64,000 bases of DNA, from positions 2,480,001-2,544,000 of the forward strand of contig NZ_CP061714.1 in assembly GCF_014764385.1 (NCBI RefSeq), given 5' to 3'. Of this stretch, positions 8,218 through 16,506 are shown piece by piece. The translations under genes and the position numbers were made by a program. This stretch comes from Luteimonas sp. MC1825 (GTDB lineage Bacteria > Pseudomonadota > Gammaproteobacteria > Xanthomonadales > Xanthomonadaceae). Below the pieces are notes generated by a model. That model was not told the origin of the DNA and ran no database searches. It worked only from the letters and a program-made list of their open reading frames with translations. Within the stretch, counting starts at the first letter, position 1. Each line of letters starts with the position of its first letter.

Positions 8218-9171
8218 TCAGCCCGCCTCCAGCGCCTTCCTGCGCTCGCGCGCCAGCCACACCGCAAGGCCCTGCGCGTTGAGCTCGATGTCCATCTCCA
8301 GCAGCGCGGGCACCTGCCACTCGGCCTCCGCGATGCCGTGGCGCCGCGCGCGCTCCACGTACAGTGCGGTGAGCTCGCGCTTCAGCACCGCATGGCGGTC
8401 CGGCGCATCGCCCAGCGTGCGCGCGATCGCGACCATGGCGTCGACCTGCTCGACGAGTCCGGCACCGACGCGCGCGACATCGGTGATCCGCCCGTAATGG
8501 GTGAGGAAGCAGGCGTCCGGGGATTCGGCCAGCATGCGCAGCACCGAGGCCTTCATCTGCCCGGGATCGAACTGCACCGGTGACGTGGTCGGGATCGCGA
8601 ACGGACGGCCATCGACGTCGAGCTCGCGGTAGGAGATGCCGAAGATGTCGCCGCAGAACCAGCTGCGCGTGCGCGCGTCCCACACCGCCAGGTGATGCAG
8701 CGCGTGGCCGGGCGTGTGCGCCAGCAGCAGCGGCCGGCGGGCGAGGTCGACCACCTGGCCATCGGCGGCTTCAAGCACGCGCTCCGCCGGCGCCGGCACC
8801 AGCCCGCCATAGGCGAGGTCGAAGAGGCTGTCGCCATAGACCTGACGCGCGCTGGCGATCAGCTTGGCCGGATCGACCATGTGCGGCGCACCGCGCGGAT
8901 GCACCACCAGCCGCGCATTCGGCAACTCGCGCAGCAACGCGCCGGCACCGCCGGCGTGGTCGAGGTGCACGTGGGTGACGATGAGATGGTCGACCGCGTC
9001 GCGTGCGACGCCGGCAGCATCGAGCGCCGCCAGCATGCGCGGCACGCTGTGCAGGGTGCCGCAGTCGATGAGCGCCGCACGCCCCGCCTCCACCAGCAGG
9101 TAGGCTGCGCAGAACTCCGGCCGCTCGCCGAAGCCGGTGTCGATGATGGTGATGCCGTCGCGTCCGCCCAC
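8218..9171 (-). CDS. MBL-fold metallo-hydrolase
   Basis: A 317-residue metallo-beta-lactamase-fold hydrolase. The metal motif HVHLDH is at residues 67-72, followed by HTPGHALHH, CGDIFG and the late histidine of THYGR, so the dinuclear metal site looks complete. A C-terminal helical extension of about 80 residues follows the fold. I start it at a GTG (MGGRDGITIIDTGFGE), because the fold's first strand begins just after it and no ATG is better placed. Relatives are annotated as hydrolases of unknown substrate or as glyoxalase II-like. It is the last gene of a minus-strand group with the membrane protein and trpS upstream. Confidence 0.88.
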   Translation of the reverse strand: MGGRDGITIIDTGFGERPEFCAAYLLVEAGRAALIDCGTLHSVPRMLAALDAAGVARDAVDHLIVTHVHLDHAGGAGALLRELPNARLVVHPRGAPHMVDPAKLIASARQVYGDSLFDLAYGGLVPAPAERVLEAADGQVVDLARRPLLLAHTPGHALHHLAVWDARTRSWFCGDIFGISYRELDVDGRPFAIPTTSPVQFDPGQMKASVLRMLAESPDACFLTHYGRITDVARVGAGLVEQVDAMVAIARTLGDAPDRHAVLKRELTALYVERARRHGIAEAEWQVPALLEMDIELNAQGLAVWLARERRKALEAG

Positions 9172-9200
9172 GCCCTGTCCCCGTCGCAAAGACCTGCAGT

Positions 9201-9527
9201 CTAGGTGTCGCGCGCGGGCCGGCGCTTGCCGAACAGCCGCATGCGCACGAAGAACGCGACCGTCATCACCGCCAGGAACACGCCGTAGCCCACGGCGGTG
9301 GCGAGGATCTGGTGCCACATGCGGCCATGGCTGCTGTCGGCGGTGGCGTGCGCCCAGTACAGGCTGGCAACGAAGGCCGCGACCGCGAGCAACAGCGACG
9401 CGATGTCGAACAGCCGCCGCCCGGCGCCACGCGGCTGCCGCGGATACACCCAGAACAGCACCGCGAGGATCAGGAACCAGGGCAGGAACAGGATCAGCGC
9501 GAGGTTCATCTCGACCAGTTGCGTCAT
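9201..9527 (-). CDS. Small three-helix inner-membrane protein, unknown function
   Basis: A 108-residue hydrophobic protein with three likely membrane helices at about residues 8-28, 39-58 and 74-95, and a basic C-terminus (RMRLFGKRRPARDT). I do not recognise a family. Its ATG overlaps the trpS stop as ATGA, so it is translated from the trpS message by coupling. The overlap argues it is a real gene despite lacking a recognisable domain. Confidence 0.75.
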   Translation of the reverse strand: MTQLVEMNLALILFLPWFLILAVLFWVYPRQPRGAGRRLFDIASLLLAVAAFVASLYWAHATADSSHGRMWHQILATAVGYGVFLAVMTVAFFVRMRLFGKRRPARDT

Positions 9528-10861
9528 GCCGCGTCTCCGGCGAAATGCGCGAGCGCGGCGCGCAGCGCGTCGCCATCCACGCCCGTGCCGAGGGTGCCGA
9601 CCTCGTCGTCGCCGAGGCGCACGCGGCCGTCGTGGGCCACCTGCAGCGCGCCATCACCCGACTTGAGGCGTGCGACCAGCTGGCCGGCATCGCGCGGCGA
9701 GGCGAAGCCGCCACCCTGAAGCAGCAGCCGGTCGCCATCGACCAGCTTGAAATGGAAGCGGCCATCGGCTTCGCGGTACTGCTTGAACACCGGCGCGGGC
9801 GCTTCGGCCTCGGCCTCGCTTCCGGCCGAGGTGTCCAGCGCGGACAGGTCGCGCAGGCCGACCGCATGCCGCAGGCGCGCGACGAAGGGCGCCGCGTGCT
9901 GCTCGCGCAGGCGCGCGGCACCCGCGCGCAGCGTGCGCTCGATCGCCGCGGGGTCGGCCATCAGCGCCTCGTAACGCGTGCGCAGCGGCGCGATCTCGGC
10001 GTCGATGCGCTCGAACAGGCGCTCCTTGGCCTCGCCCCAGGCGATGCCGTCGGCGAAGGCCTGGCGCATCGCGGCGGTCTCATCGTCGCGGGCGAACGCC
10101 TGGTAGAGCTGGAACAGCGCCGAGCCGGCGGTGTCCTTGGCTTCACCGGGCGCGCGCGAATCGGTGACGATGGAGAAGATCAGCTTGCGCAGCGTGGCGC
10201 GCGGGGCGAACAGCGGAATGGTGTTGTCGTAGCTCTTCGACATCTTGCGGCCGTCGAGGCCGGGCAGCGTGGCCACCTGCTCTTCCACCACGGCCTCGGG
10301 CAGCACGAAATGCGGTTCGCTGCCGGACGCGGCGTACAGATGGTTGAAGCGCTGGCCGAAGTCGCGCGCCATCTCGATGTGCTGCACCTGGTCGCGCCCC
10401 ACCGGCACCTTGTGCGCGTTGAAGATCAGGATGTCGGCGGCCATCAGCACCGGGTACATGAACAGCCCGGCGTTGACGCCGGCATCGTCATCGGCGCCTT
10501 CCTCGCGGTTGCGGTCCACGGCGGCCTTGTAGGCGTGCGCGCGGTTCAGCAGCCCCTTGCCCGCAACGCAGGTCAGCAGCCAGGTGAGCTCGGTGGTCTC
10601 CGGCACATCCGACTGCCGGTAGAACCAGACCCTGTCGGGTTCCAGGCCACAGGCCAGCCAGCTGGCGGCGATCTCCAGCGTCGAGCGCTGCACGCGCAGC
10701 GGATCCTGCGTGCTGATCAGGGCGTGGTAGTCGGCGAGGAAGAAGAAGCTCTCCACCCCGGGCGCGCCACTGGCGGCGATCGCCGGGCGGATGGCGCCGA
10801 CGTAGTTGCCGAGATGCGGTTCGCCGGTGGGCTTGATGCCAGTCAGGACGCGGAGGGTCAT
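9524..10861 (-). CDS. trpS: Tryptophanyl-tRNA synthetase with a C-terminal extension
   Basis: Class I aminoacyl-tRNA synthetase charging tRNA-Trp. The N-terminal signature TGIKPTGEPHLGNY contains the HIGH-equivalent PHLGN; KMSKSYDN lies near residue 208. The usual bacterial enzyme has about 330-340 residues, but this one has 445. From about residue 359 an extra module appears whose sequence (DGRFHFKLVDGD, GGGFASPRDAGQLVARLK) resembles one unit of the YegP/DUF1508 fold, followed by a second short beta-rich segment. Long TrpRS forms are known in xanthomonads; the YegP-like reading of the tail is my inference. It is first in a coupled unit with the small membrane-protein gene. Confidence 0.96.
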   Translation of the reverse strand: MTLRVLTGIKPTGEPHLGNYVGAIRPAIAASGAPGVESFFFLADYHALISTQDPLRVQRSTLEIAASWLACGLEPDRVWFYRQSDVPETTELTWLLTCVAGKGLLNRAHAYKAAVDRNREEGADDDAGVNAGLFMYPVLMAADILIFNAHKVPVGRDQVQHIEMARDFGQRFNHLYAASGSEPHFVLPEAVVEEQVATLPGLDGRKMSKSYDNTIPLFAPRATLRKLIFSIVTDSRAPGEAKDTAGSALFQLYQAFARDDETAAMRQAFADGIAWGEAKERLFERIDAEIAPLRTRYEALMADPAAIERTLRAGAARLREQHAAPFVARLRHAVGLRDLSALDTSAGSEAEAEAPAPVFKQYREADGRFHFKLVDGDRLLLQGGGFASPRDAGQLVARLKSGDGALQVAHDGRVRLGDDEVGTLGTGVDGDALRAALAHFAGDAA

Positions 10862-10931
10862 TCGAACGCCATGCAGGGGGTGATGCAGGCCATTTTAGCC
10901 CGCCATCCCGGCGCTGCCCCTCGACACGCGA

Positions 10932-10955
10932 ACGGGCCGGCGATTGCCGGCCCGT
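10932..10955 (-). terminator. Hairpin, probable terminator of the csbD-like gene
   Basis: A perfect 10-bp stem (ACGGGCCGGC with its complement) around a four-base loop, 45 bases past the csbD-like stop and just before trpS on the same strand. Only a short T pair follows, so it is a weak intrinsic terminator at best. Confidence 0.5.
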
Positions 10956-11000
10956 CCAGTGGAAGCTGTGTCAGGGCCGCGGCCCGGACCTGCGCAGGCC

Positions 11001-11201
11001 TCAGCCCAGCGTCTTCTCGAAATCCTTCACTTCGCGCTCGGCGCGCTCGCGCTCCCAGCCGTACTGCTCCTGCAGCTTGCCGGCGAGATACTTGCTGTCA
11101 CCCTTGGCCTCGTCGAACACGTCGTCGGTAAGGTCACCCCACTTCGACTGCGCCTGGCCCTTCAGCTGGGTCCACTTGCCGGCAATGATGTCCTTGTTCA
11201 T
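11001..11201 (-). CDS. CsbD-like stress response protein
   Basis: A 66-residue hydrophilic protein of the CsbD family. The family opening is seen at once: [22 protein letters not shown], split here as [10 protein letters not shown] and [12 protein letters not shown], followed by [12 protein letters not shown] and a charged helical tail. CsbD proteins are general-stress-induced in many bacteria but have no known biochemical activity. The ATG has a clear ribosome site (GAGGTAAG). A longer frame runs upstream but has no support. The neighbouring entericidin-like gene on the same strand is also of stress type. Confidence 0.9.
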   Translation of the reverse strand: MNKDIIAGKWTQLKGQAQSKWGDLTDDVFDEAKGDSKYLAGKLQEQYGWERERAEREVKDFEKTLG

Positions 11202-11373
11202 GTGTCTCTTACCTCGTTGCTTTGGGGGAATGGAGCCGATCGCACTGCGATGACCCACGCAACGATCATGCCGAAACATGCGTTTGCATGAGGTCAAGGC
11301 TTCGTTCGCGGCGCCTTTACCGATGCAGTACCCGGGCACCGACATCAGCTCCACGCTTTTCCTCCAGGCATAG

Positions 11374-11400
11374 AAAAGGCCGGCGCAATGGCCGGCCTTC
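11374..11400 (-). terminator. Terminator of the entericidin-like gene
   Basis: On the minus strand a 9-bp stem AAGGCCGGC with GCCGGCCTT around a six-base loop is followed by TTC. It is 43 bases past the entericidin-like stop. The 173 bases between it and the csbD start show no gene. Confidence 0.75.
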
Positions 11401-11442
11401 CAGCAGTACCAGGAGCCCGCACAAGGCGGGCACCAGCGAAAC

Positions 11443-11598
11443 TCAGCGCGGGTCGGTGGCGCCGGTGTCGTCGGCGGCACCTTCGACCTTCTCGCCAACC
11501 TTCTGCACGTCCTTGCCGGCACCCTTGACGGTGTTGCAGGCGGACAGGGTACCAACCGAGAACATGGCGATCAGCATCAGGGCGAACAAACGCTTCAT
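11443..11598 (-). CDS. Entericidin A/B-like small lipoprotein
   Basis: A 51-residue lipoprotein: basic start MKRLF, a hydrophobic stretch, and a lipobox LSAC with the lipidated Cys at residue 21. The mature part ([23 protein letters not shown]) is the short amphipathic helix typical of the entericidin/EcnA-EcnB family, envelope lipoproteins tied to stationary phase and stress. A strong ribosome site AAGGAGATTT precedes the ATG at 11598; an upstream open extension is spurious. It has its own terminator downstream. Confidence 0.9.
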   Translation of the reverse strand: MKRLFALMLIAMFSVGTLSACNTVKGAGKDVQKVGEKVEGAADDTGATDPR

Positions 11599-11742
11599 TT
11601 GAAATCTCCTTCGGGTCGTCGGCCGCGGGAGTGGTTCCGCCGGCGCAGGTTGCATGAAACGCCACCGGTGCGTGAAAGGAGCGTGCATTCAGGCCTCGCT
11701 GCGTGGCGAGGACAGCACGGCATTCAGGTTCAGCGCGTCACC

Positions 11743-12666
11743 TCACTCGCGCATCAAGGTGGACTTGCCGAACAGGCTCTCCACCAGGTCCACGGCGAGC
11801 TTCGCCGTCCTGTTGCGGACGTCGAGCGCGGGATTGACCTCGACGATGTCCAGCGAACCCATGCGCCCGCTGTCGGCGATCATTTCCATCAGCAGCTGCG
11901 CCTCGCGGTAGTTCACCCCGCCCGGCACGCGCGTGCCCGTGCCCGGCGCGATCGACGGATCCAGTACGTCGACATCGAAGCTGACATGGAGATGCGTGTC
12001 GTCGCCGATGCCGTCAAGGGCTTCCTCGACCACGCGCTTCATGCCGACCTCGTCGATGTAGCGCATGTCGTAGATGTCGAGGCCGTGGTCGCGCACCAGC
12101 CGCTTCTCGCCGGTATCGACCGAGCGGATGCCGATCTGGCGCACCTCGCCCGGGCTGATCGCCGGTGCGTCGCCGCCGAGCCGGGTCAGGACATCCGGAC
12201 CCATGCCGCACAGGCAGGCCACCGGCATGCCGTGCACGTTGCCCGACGGCGTGATGGCGCTGGTATTGAAGTCGGCGTGGGCGTCGAGCCAGAGCACGCG
12301 CAGGCGCTTGCCCTGTGCGCGGCAATGGCGCGCGACCGCGGTGATCGAGCCGATTGCCAGGCAATGGTCGCCTCCCAGCATCACCGGTATCCGTCCGGCG
12401 GCCAGCTCCGCGACGCTGGCCTGCATCACGGCGCGGTTCCAGGCGACCACTTCGTCGAGGTGGCGGTAGCCGGCATCCGGCGGCAGCCAGGGGTTGCGCG
12501 GCCCGGCCAGGTCGCCACGGTCGACCACGTCGACTCCGCGCGCGTGCAGCGCGTCGACCAGCCCGGCAACGCGCAGTGTCTCCGGACCCATGGACGCCCC
12601 GCGCGTGCCGGCGCCGATATCGGTCGGCACCCCGAAGATGGACACGCGCTGCGGTGCGATGGACAT
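11743..12666 (-). CDS. rocF: Arginase
   Basis: A 307-residue ureohydrolase that splits L-arginine into ornithine and urea. The manganese ligands are all present: GGDH (His101), DAHADFNT (Asp128, His130, Asp132) and SFDVDVLDPS (Asp231, Asp233). GTGTRVPGG and the late EVNPALD also fit arginase rather than agmatinase or formiminoglutamase. I start at the ATG of MSIAPQRVSIFGVPTD, which has CTGGAG seven bases upstream; a longer frame lacks support. It stands alone between small secreted-protein genes. CtlX, a second guanidino-group enzyme family member, is encoded 8 kb away, so the organism may draw on arginine or citrulline. Confidence 0.95.
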   Translation of the reverse strand: MSIAPQRVSIFGVPTDIGAGTRGASMGPETLRVAGLVDALHARGVDVVDRGDLAGPRNPWLPPDAGYRHLDEVVAWNRAVMQASVAELAAGRIPVMLGGDHCLAIGSITAVARHCRAQGKRLRVLWLDAHADFNTSAITPSGNVHGMPVACLCGMGPDVLTRLGGDAPAISPGEVRQIGIRSVDTGEKRLVRDHGLDIYDMRYIDEVGMKRVVEEALDGIGDDTHLHVSFDVDVLDPSIAPGTGTRVPGGVNYREAQLLMEMIADSGRMGSLDIVEVNPALDVRNRTAKLAVDLVESLFGKSTLMRE

Positions 12667-12815
12667 GGACGACTCCAGGACGACGGTTGCGGCCATGATC
12701 AGGCAGCAGCGGGGCCGGGTCCACAATCCCGCGACGCGGCGTGTGCCAGTGTCGCGCGGCGTCGCGCCGATGGACCCGGGCCGCGCGCATCCCTCAGGAA
12801 ATCAAGGAACACGAC

Positions 12816-13358
12816 ATGAATGTCTTTGCACCATCGCTCATTGGCGGCCTGCTGCTCGCGGCCGTGCTCCCGTCCGCCAACGCCGCCATCGAGGACCTGC
12901 AGATCCAGAGCAACGCCACCGGGCTGTGCCAGGGCGCGCTGCCGGTGATGGACAACAACCTGCGCAAGCGTCCGCTGGCGGTCGTCAACCAGGGCACGTC
13001 GGATGCCTACGTGAGTTGCGCGTTCACCACCATCATGGCGCAGTCGGGCGCCGGCACCATTCCCTCCGACGAGGTGGTGCGGTGGTTCGGCGTGTTCTTC
13101 GGCAGCACCGTGGCTGCTCCACAGACCGTGAGCTGCGCCGGCGTGATCGGCTACGAGGGGTCGCCCGACCTGCAATACGTGTCGCTCGAGGTCGATGTGT
13201 CATCCGGCACGCCGGGGAGCAATTACCTGTACTTCTATCCCGACGACGCGGACCCGGAGCAGACCGACTTCCACCAGCTGACGTCGCTGAGCTGCCGCCT
13301 GCCGCCCGGCGTGAGCATTGGCGATACCTACGTCGGCATCCGGATGGACGACGCCTGA
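12816..13358 (+). CDS. Secreted protein of unknown function
   Basis: A 180-residue protein with a clear Sec signal peptide (residues 1-23, ending ANA). The mature part contains four cysteines (SATGLCQG-like, YVSCAF, VSCAG, SLSCRL), enough for two disulfides, and is rich in beta-forming segments such as VSLEVDVSSG and TYVGIRMDD. I do not recognise a family. An AGGAAATCAAGGA purine stretch precedes the ATG. Its stop is only three bases from the 3' end of the convergent tRNA-Thr gene. Confidence 0.75.
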   Translation: MNVFAPSLIGGLLLAAVLPSANAAIEDLQIQSNATGLCQGALPVMDNNLRKRPLAVVNQGTSDAYVSCAFTTIMAQSGAGTIPSDEVVRWFGVFFGSTVAAPQTVSCAGVIGYEGSPDLQYVSLEVDVSSGTPGSNYLYFYPDDADPEQTDFHQLTSLSCRLPPGVSIGDTYVGIRMDDA

Positions 13359-13361
13359 GTA

Positions 13362-13437
13362 TGGTGCCGGCACCCGGGTTCGAACTGGGGACCTACCGCT
13401 TACAAGGCGGTTGCTCTACCAACTGAGCTATGCCGGC
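13362..13437 (-). tRNA. tRNA-Thr (anticodon UGU)
   Basis: Read on the minus strand this is a complete 76-base cloverleaf: acceptor GCCGGCA paired with TGCCGGC, D arm AGCTCAGTTGGTAGAGC, anticodon stem ACCGC/GCGGT with loop CTTGTAA giving anticodon TGT, T arm with GTTCGAA, discriminator A and an encoded CCA. It decodes ACA and ACG. No integrase or repeated tRNA end lies beside it, so there is no sign that it is an integration site. Confidence 0.97.
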
Positions 13438-13469
13438 ATGGTGCCGCGCCGCGGGGCGCGCGCGGCATT

Positions 13470-14315
13470 CTAGCCTGCCCCGCCATCGGCGACGAAGGTG
13501 GCGCAGTCCAGGTCGTTCAGCCGCGCGGCGCCACTGGCGTCGCGCGCGGCTGCCGCATCGAAGCCGGCACCCGCGGCGACATCAAGCCAGTGCCGCGTGC
13601 GGGCGTCGCCCAGGGGCTGGGCCTGCCCCGGGAATCCGGCGGCGCGCAGTGAAGCCTCACGGCGCCGTGCAGCCGGTTCGCTGCCATACCGGCCCAGTGC
13701 GATGCCGTTGGCGTCGTCACCTCCCGGTACCACCAGCAGATCGTCGAAGCCGGCGGCACGGATGCGCGCCGCGAGCGCGTCGGCGGCGACACGGTCGGCC
13801 TGCGGCGCGATGACCACGCGCCAGCCGCGCGGTGCATCGACCACATCCCGTGCGCGCATGCGCTGCGCGCCCAGCGGCTGCAGCGCGGCACGCGCCGCCG
13901 CCACCGATCCCGCGTCCGCGAACGGACCCAACGACATGCAGCGCTGCACCAAGGCCGCGGGTGCCGGCGTGGCGACGGGCACCGCTGCCGGCGCGACGGG
14001 CGCACCGCCATCCGCGACGCCGGCCTGGGCGCCGGCGTCGCCATCGGATGTACCCGCGTCCGCCGCGGCCACGGCGATCACGCCGGACTCGCGCGTCGCC
14101 GCGGCGCTACCGCCGGCGGCCGCATCATCGACGCCTGGATCGGTGGCTGCCGTGCCCTGCCCGGGATCCACCACCTCGTCCAGCAACTGCAGGCGCGGCA
14201 CGTCGGCGGGCTGCACCCACGGCGTTGGCGGCAGCGGCTCGGGACGCAGCAGCCACCACGTGGCGACGCCGAAATTGAGCATGAGCAGGAGAACGACGAG
14301 GGCGCGCGCGGGCAT
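13470..14315 (-). CDS. SPOR-domain membrane protein
   Basis: A 281-residue protein with one N-terminal membrane helix (residues 5-24), a Pro/Ala/Asp-rich periplasmic linker, and a C-terminal region from about 125 with SPOR-like features (CMSLGPFADAGSVAAARAALQPLG, split as CMSLGPFADAG and SVAAARAALQPLG, then GWRVVIAPQ). SPOR domains bind denuded septal peptidoglycan. The gene is the last of a minus-strand run with birA and coaX, an order familiar in xanthomonads. A second SPOR-like stretch near 190-230 (ALGRYGSEPAARRREASLRAAGF in pieces) may be present. Confidence 0.82.
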   Translation of the reverse strand: MPARALVVLLLMLNFGVATWWLLRPEPLPPTPWVQPADVPRLQLLDEVVDPGQGTAATDPGVDDAAAGGSAAATRESGVIAVAAADAGTSDGDAGAQAGVADGGAPVAPAAVPVATPAPAALVQRCMSLGPFADAGSVAAARAALQPLGAQRMRARDVVDAPRGWRVVIAPQADRVAADALAARIRAAGFDDLLVVPGGDDANGIALGRYGSEPAARRREASLRAAGFPGQAQPLGDARTRHWLDVAAGAGFDAAAARDASGAARLNDLDCATFVADGGAG

Positions 14316-14324
14316 GGCGCGATT

Positions 14325-15077
14325 CTAGCCCGCGACCGGCGGGCGCCGCGCCAGTCGCGCCAGTCGCGCCAGGCCTTCGATCACCAGCGACGGCGCATGC
14401 GTCGCGCCGGCGAGGTGCGGCAGCAGCGCCGCGGCGCCACCACCGTGCAGCCAGGTGCGCGCTGGCTCGCCAGCGAGCGCCGCCGCCTCGCGCAGGCTGC
14501 GTTCGACCAGGCCGAGCGCCGCGCCGAGGCAGCCGGAGGCGAGCGCGGCACCGGTATCGGCGCCGAACTCGGCGTAGTCGCCGCCGGCCCGCGGCAGGTG
14601 TGGCGCGCGCGCATGCAGGACCTCGCGCATCAGGTCCGGCGAGGGCGCGATGCGGCCGCCACGATGGCCACCGTCGCCATCGACCAGATCCACGGTGAGC
14701 GCGGTGCCCACGCCGACCACCAGCGACCAGCCCGGCGCGCGTGCATGCGCGGCGACCATCGCCAGCGCGCGGTCGATGCCGAGCCGCGCGGGTTCGGCGT
14801 AGGCGAGGCGCACCCCGCCCATCTCGCGCTGCACCGTGGCCTGCACCACGCGCAGCGCGCGCGGTGCCAGCGCCTGCAGCAGGCGCGCGCGGAGCGCCGG
14901 CGGGCCGACGCTGGCCACCCAGGCGACATCGATGCGCGGCGGCAGCGCCGCCAGCCAGCCATCGGCGAACGCCTCGCCGTCGTGGCCCACGGCGATCGTT
15001 TCGCCAAGCCCCGCCGCCGATCCCAGCGGCGCGTGCTTCAGCCGGGTGTTGCCAAGGTCGAACAGCCAGTCGCTCAT
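14325..15077 (-). CDS. coaX: Type III pantothenate kinase
   Basis: A 250-residue CoaX, catalysing the first step of coenzyme A synthesis, phosphorylation of pantothenate. The ASKHA-type motifs are visible: FDLGNTRLK at the N-terminus (phosphate loop), GIDRALAMVAA, VGVGTALTVDLVD (second phosphate-binding strand), and GDYAEFGADTGAALASG. The ATG overlaps the birA stop as ATGA, so it is coupled to birA. Pairing of coaX and birA is common in proteobacteria. Longer upstream reading is only open frame inside birA. Confidence 0.94.
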   Translation of the reverse strand: MSDWLFDLGNTRLKHAPLGSAAGLGETIAVGHDGEAFADGWLAALPPRIDVAWVASVGPPALRARLLQALAPRALRVVQATVQREMGGVRLAYAEPARLGIDRALAMVAAHARAPGWSLVVGVGTALTVDLVDGDGGHRGGRIAPSPDLMREVLHARAPHLPRAGGDYAEFGADTGAALASGCLGAALGLVERSLREAAALAGEPARTWLHGGGAAALLPHLAGATHAPSLVIEGLARLARLARRPPVAG

Positions 15078-16114
15078 GCCGCGGCCACGCGCGCGCGCAG
15101 GCTGGCTTCGCCGGCGTGGAAGTGGCGCTCGCGGCCCTCCACGTCCACGCGCAATGCGCCGTCGTCGGCCAGGCCCAGGGCGCGCCCGCTGTGCACGCCG
15201 TCGCCGGCATGGATGTCGACCTCGCGGCCGACCAGCGCGTCGCAGGCCGCATGGCGTGGCACGAATGGCGCCAGGCCGTCGCGGTCGAACAGGTCCAGAG
15301 CCGGCACCAGGTGCGCGAGCAGCATGGCGGCGACCGCATCGCGCGTGGGCGGCGCCCCGTGCGGCAACGCCGAGAGATCGCACCAGGGCTGGTCGATCGC
15401 TGCCGCGACGCTCGCGGGCATGCGCTGGTTCAGCCCCAGGCCGACCACCGCGCGCACCGGCCCCGCGTGCTCGCCACCGCCTTCCACCAGCAGGCCGCCG
15501 AGCTTGCGCAGCGCCAGCGGGGCGGCGTCCACCACCACCAGGTCGTTGGGCCACTTGAGGCGCACCGTGCGGTAGCCCAGCGCATGCAGCGCCTCGACCG
15601 CCGCCACGCCGGCCACCAGGCTCAGCCCGCCGAGGCGCGCCAGGCCCCCGTCGAAGCGGCGCGCCAGCGACAGGTACAGGTTGGCCGCCAGCGGCGATGC
15701 CCAGCTGCGGCCCCGCCGGCCACGGCCCCCGGTCTGGCGCTCGGCCAGCAGCACCTCGACACCCGTGGCGGGGATGTCGCGGCGCAACAACTCGGCATTG
15801 GTCGAGTCGAGCGACCAGGCCACGTCGAGGGCGGCCACACCGGTGCGCACCGCGTCGGGGAGCTGCGCCAGGATCGCCGTGGCATCCAGCAACTGCAGCG
15901 GCGCATCCAGCGCGTAGCCGCGGCCCGGCCGGGCGCTGATCGCCACGCCCGCGGCGCGCAGTGCCTCGACGCGCTTCCAGACCGCGGCCCGCGTCTGGCC
16001 ACTCTCGGCAGCGAGCACGTCGCCGGCCACCGGCCCGTGCTGCAGGCGCAGCAGCAGCGCGCGCTCCGGATTGGCGGTTTCACGGGTGGGGGGCGGGGTG
16101 CGGGACAGGGGCAT
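15074..16114 (-). CDS. birA: Biotin-[acetyl-CoA-carboxylase] ligase and biotin operon repressor
   Basis: Bifunctional BirA, 346 residues. An N-terminal winged-helix DNA-binding domain (about 15-75; GQTRAAVWKRVEALRAAGV in the recognition region, cited in part) precedes the ligase domain, which carries SLDSTNAELL, the biotin-binding loop QTGGRGRRGRSW, LKWPNDLVV and KLGGLLVEG. A small C-terminal SH3-like domain closes it. The DNA-binding domain means it may also repress biotin genes, none of which lies here. Start chosen at the ATG of MPLSRTPPP; the open frame continues upstream without similarity. The promoter must lie in the 117 bases shared with the divergent small secreted-protein gene. Confidence 0.95.
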   Translation of the reverse strand: MPLSRTPPPTRETANPERALLLRLQHGPVAGDVLAAESGQTRAAVWKRVEALRAAGVAISARPGRGYALDAPLQLLDATAILAQLPDAVRTGVAALDVAWSLDSTNAELLRRDIPATGVEVLLAERQTGGRGRRGRSWASPLAANLYLSLARRFDGGLARLGGLSLVAGVAAVEALHALGYRTVRLKWPNDLVVVDAAPLALRKLGGLLVEGGGEHAGPVRAVVGLGLNQRMPASVAAAIDQPWCDLSALPHGAPPTRDAVAAMLLAHLVPALDLFDRDGLAPFVPRHAACDALVGREVDIHAGDGVHSGRALGLADDGALRVDVEGRERHFHAGEASLRARVAAA

Positions 16115-16231
16115 GCGTCGATTATGGTGGCCGTGCCGCGCGCCGCAACGCCCGGCCTGCAACCGTCTTCGCGCCTGCCGCATCCCATGTATCATCCGGG
16201 TCTCGACCCGCCACCGTGCAGGCCTGCCGCC

Positions 16232-16498
16232 ATGTCCGTCCGAACCGTACTCCTGGTGATGACCCTCGCCCTGCCCCTGCTGGCGGTGCCTGCGCAGGCA
16301 CGCGACATCCGCATGGCGTCCGCGGGTGGCGGCGGCGGCACCGACTGCCCCGGACAGGTGGACGAGGACGAGGCCGACGTGGATCCGACCCGTGCCGGCA
16401 AGCGCGCCAGCCGCGACAAGCCGGTGATGACCCGCGGCGCCGAGCCGCAGGTGACGCGTCCGCGCTGGCACAGCTTCCTGCCGGGGATGTTCCGCTAA
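16232..16498 (+). CDS. Small secreted protein, unknown function
   Basis: An 88-residue protein with a Sec signal peptide (residues 1-23; MSVRTVLLVMTLALPLL, cut after QA), a glycine run, an acidic patch (DEDEADVD) and a basic tail. It has a single Cys in the mature part and no recognised domain. It sits eight bases before the MtfA-like peptidase gene, so the two are probably cotranscribed. The start is the ATG after CTGCCGCC; no strong ribosome site is seen. Confidence 0.65.
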   Translation: MSVRTVLLVMTLALPLLAVPAQARDIRMASAGGGGGTDCPGQVDEDEADVDPTRAGKRASRDKPVMTRGAEPQVTRPRWHSFLPGMFR

Positions 16499-16506
16499 GG
16501 CATGGC

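Noticed and set aside
6212..8683. An 823-codon minus-strand open frame across E2 and the VOC gene
   Set aside because: It lies opposite the well-supported E1/E2 genes and is rich in Arg, His and Gly, as expected of antisense reading in GC-rich DNA; no family motif is found.
13362..13437. tRNA-Thr as attachment site of a mobile element
   Set aside because: No integrase gene, no repeated 3' tRNA end, and ordinary genes on both sides.
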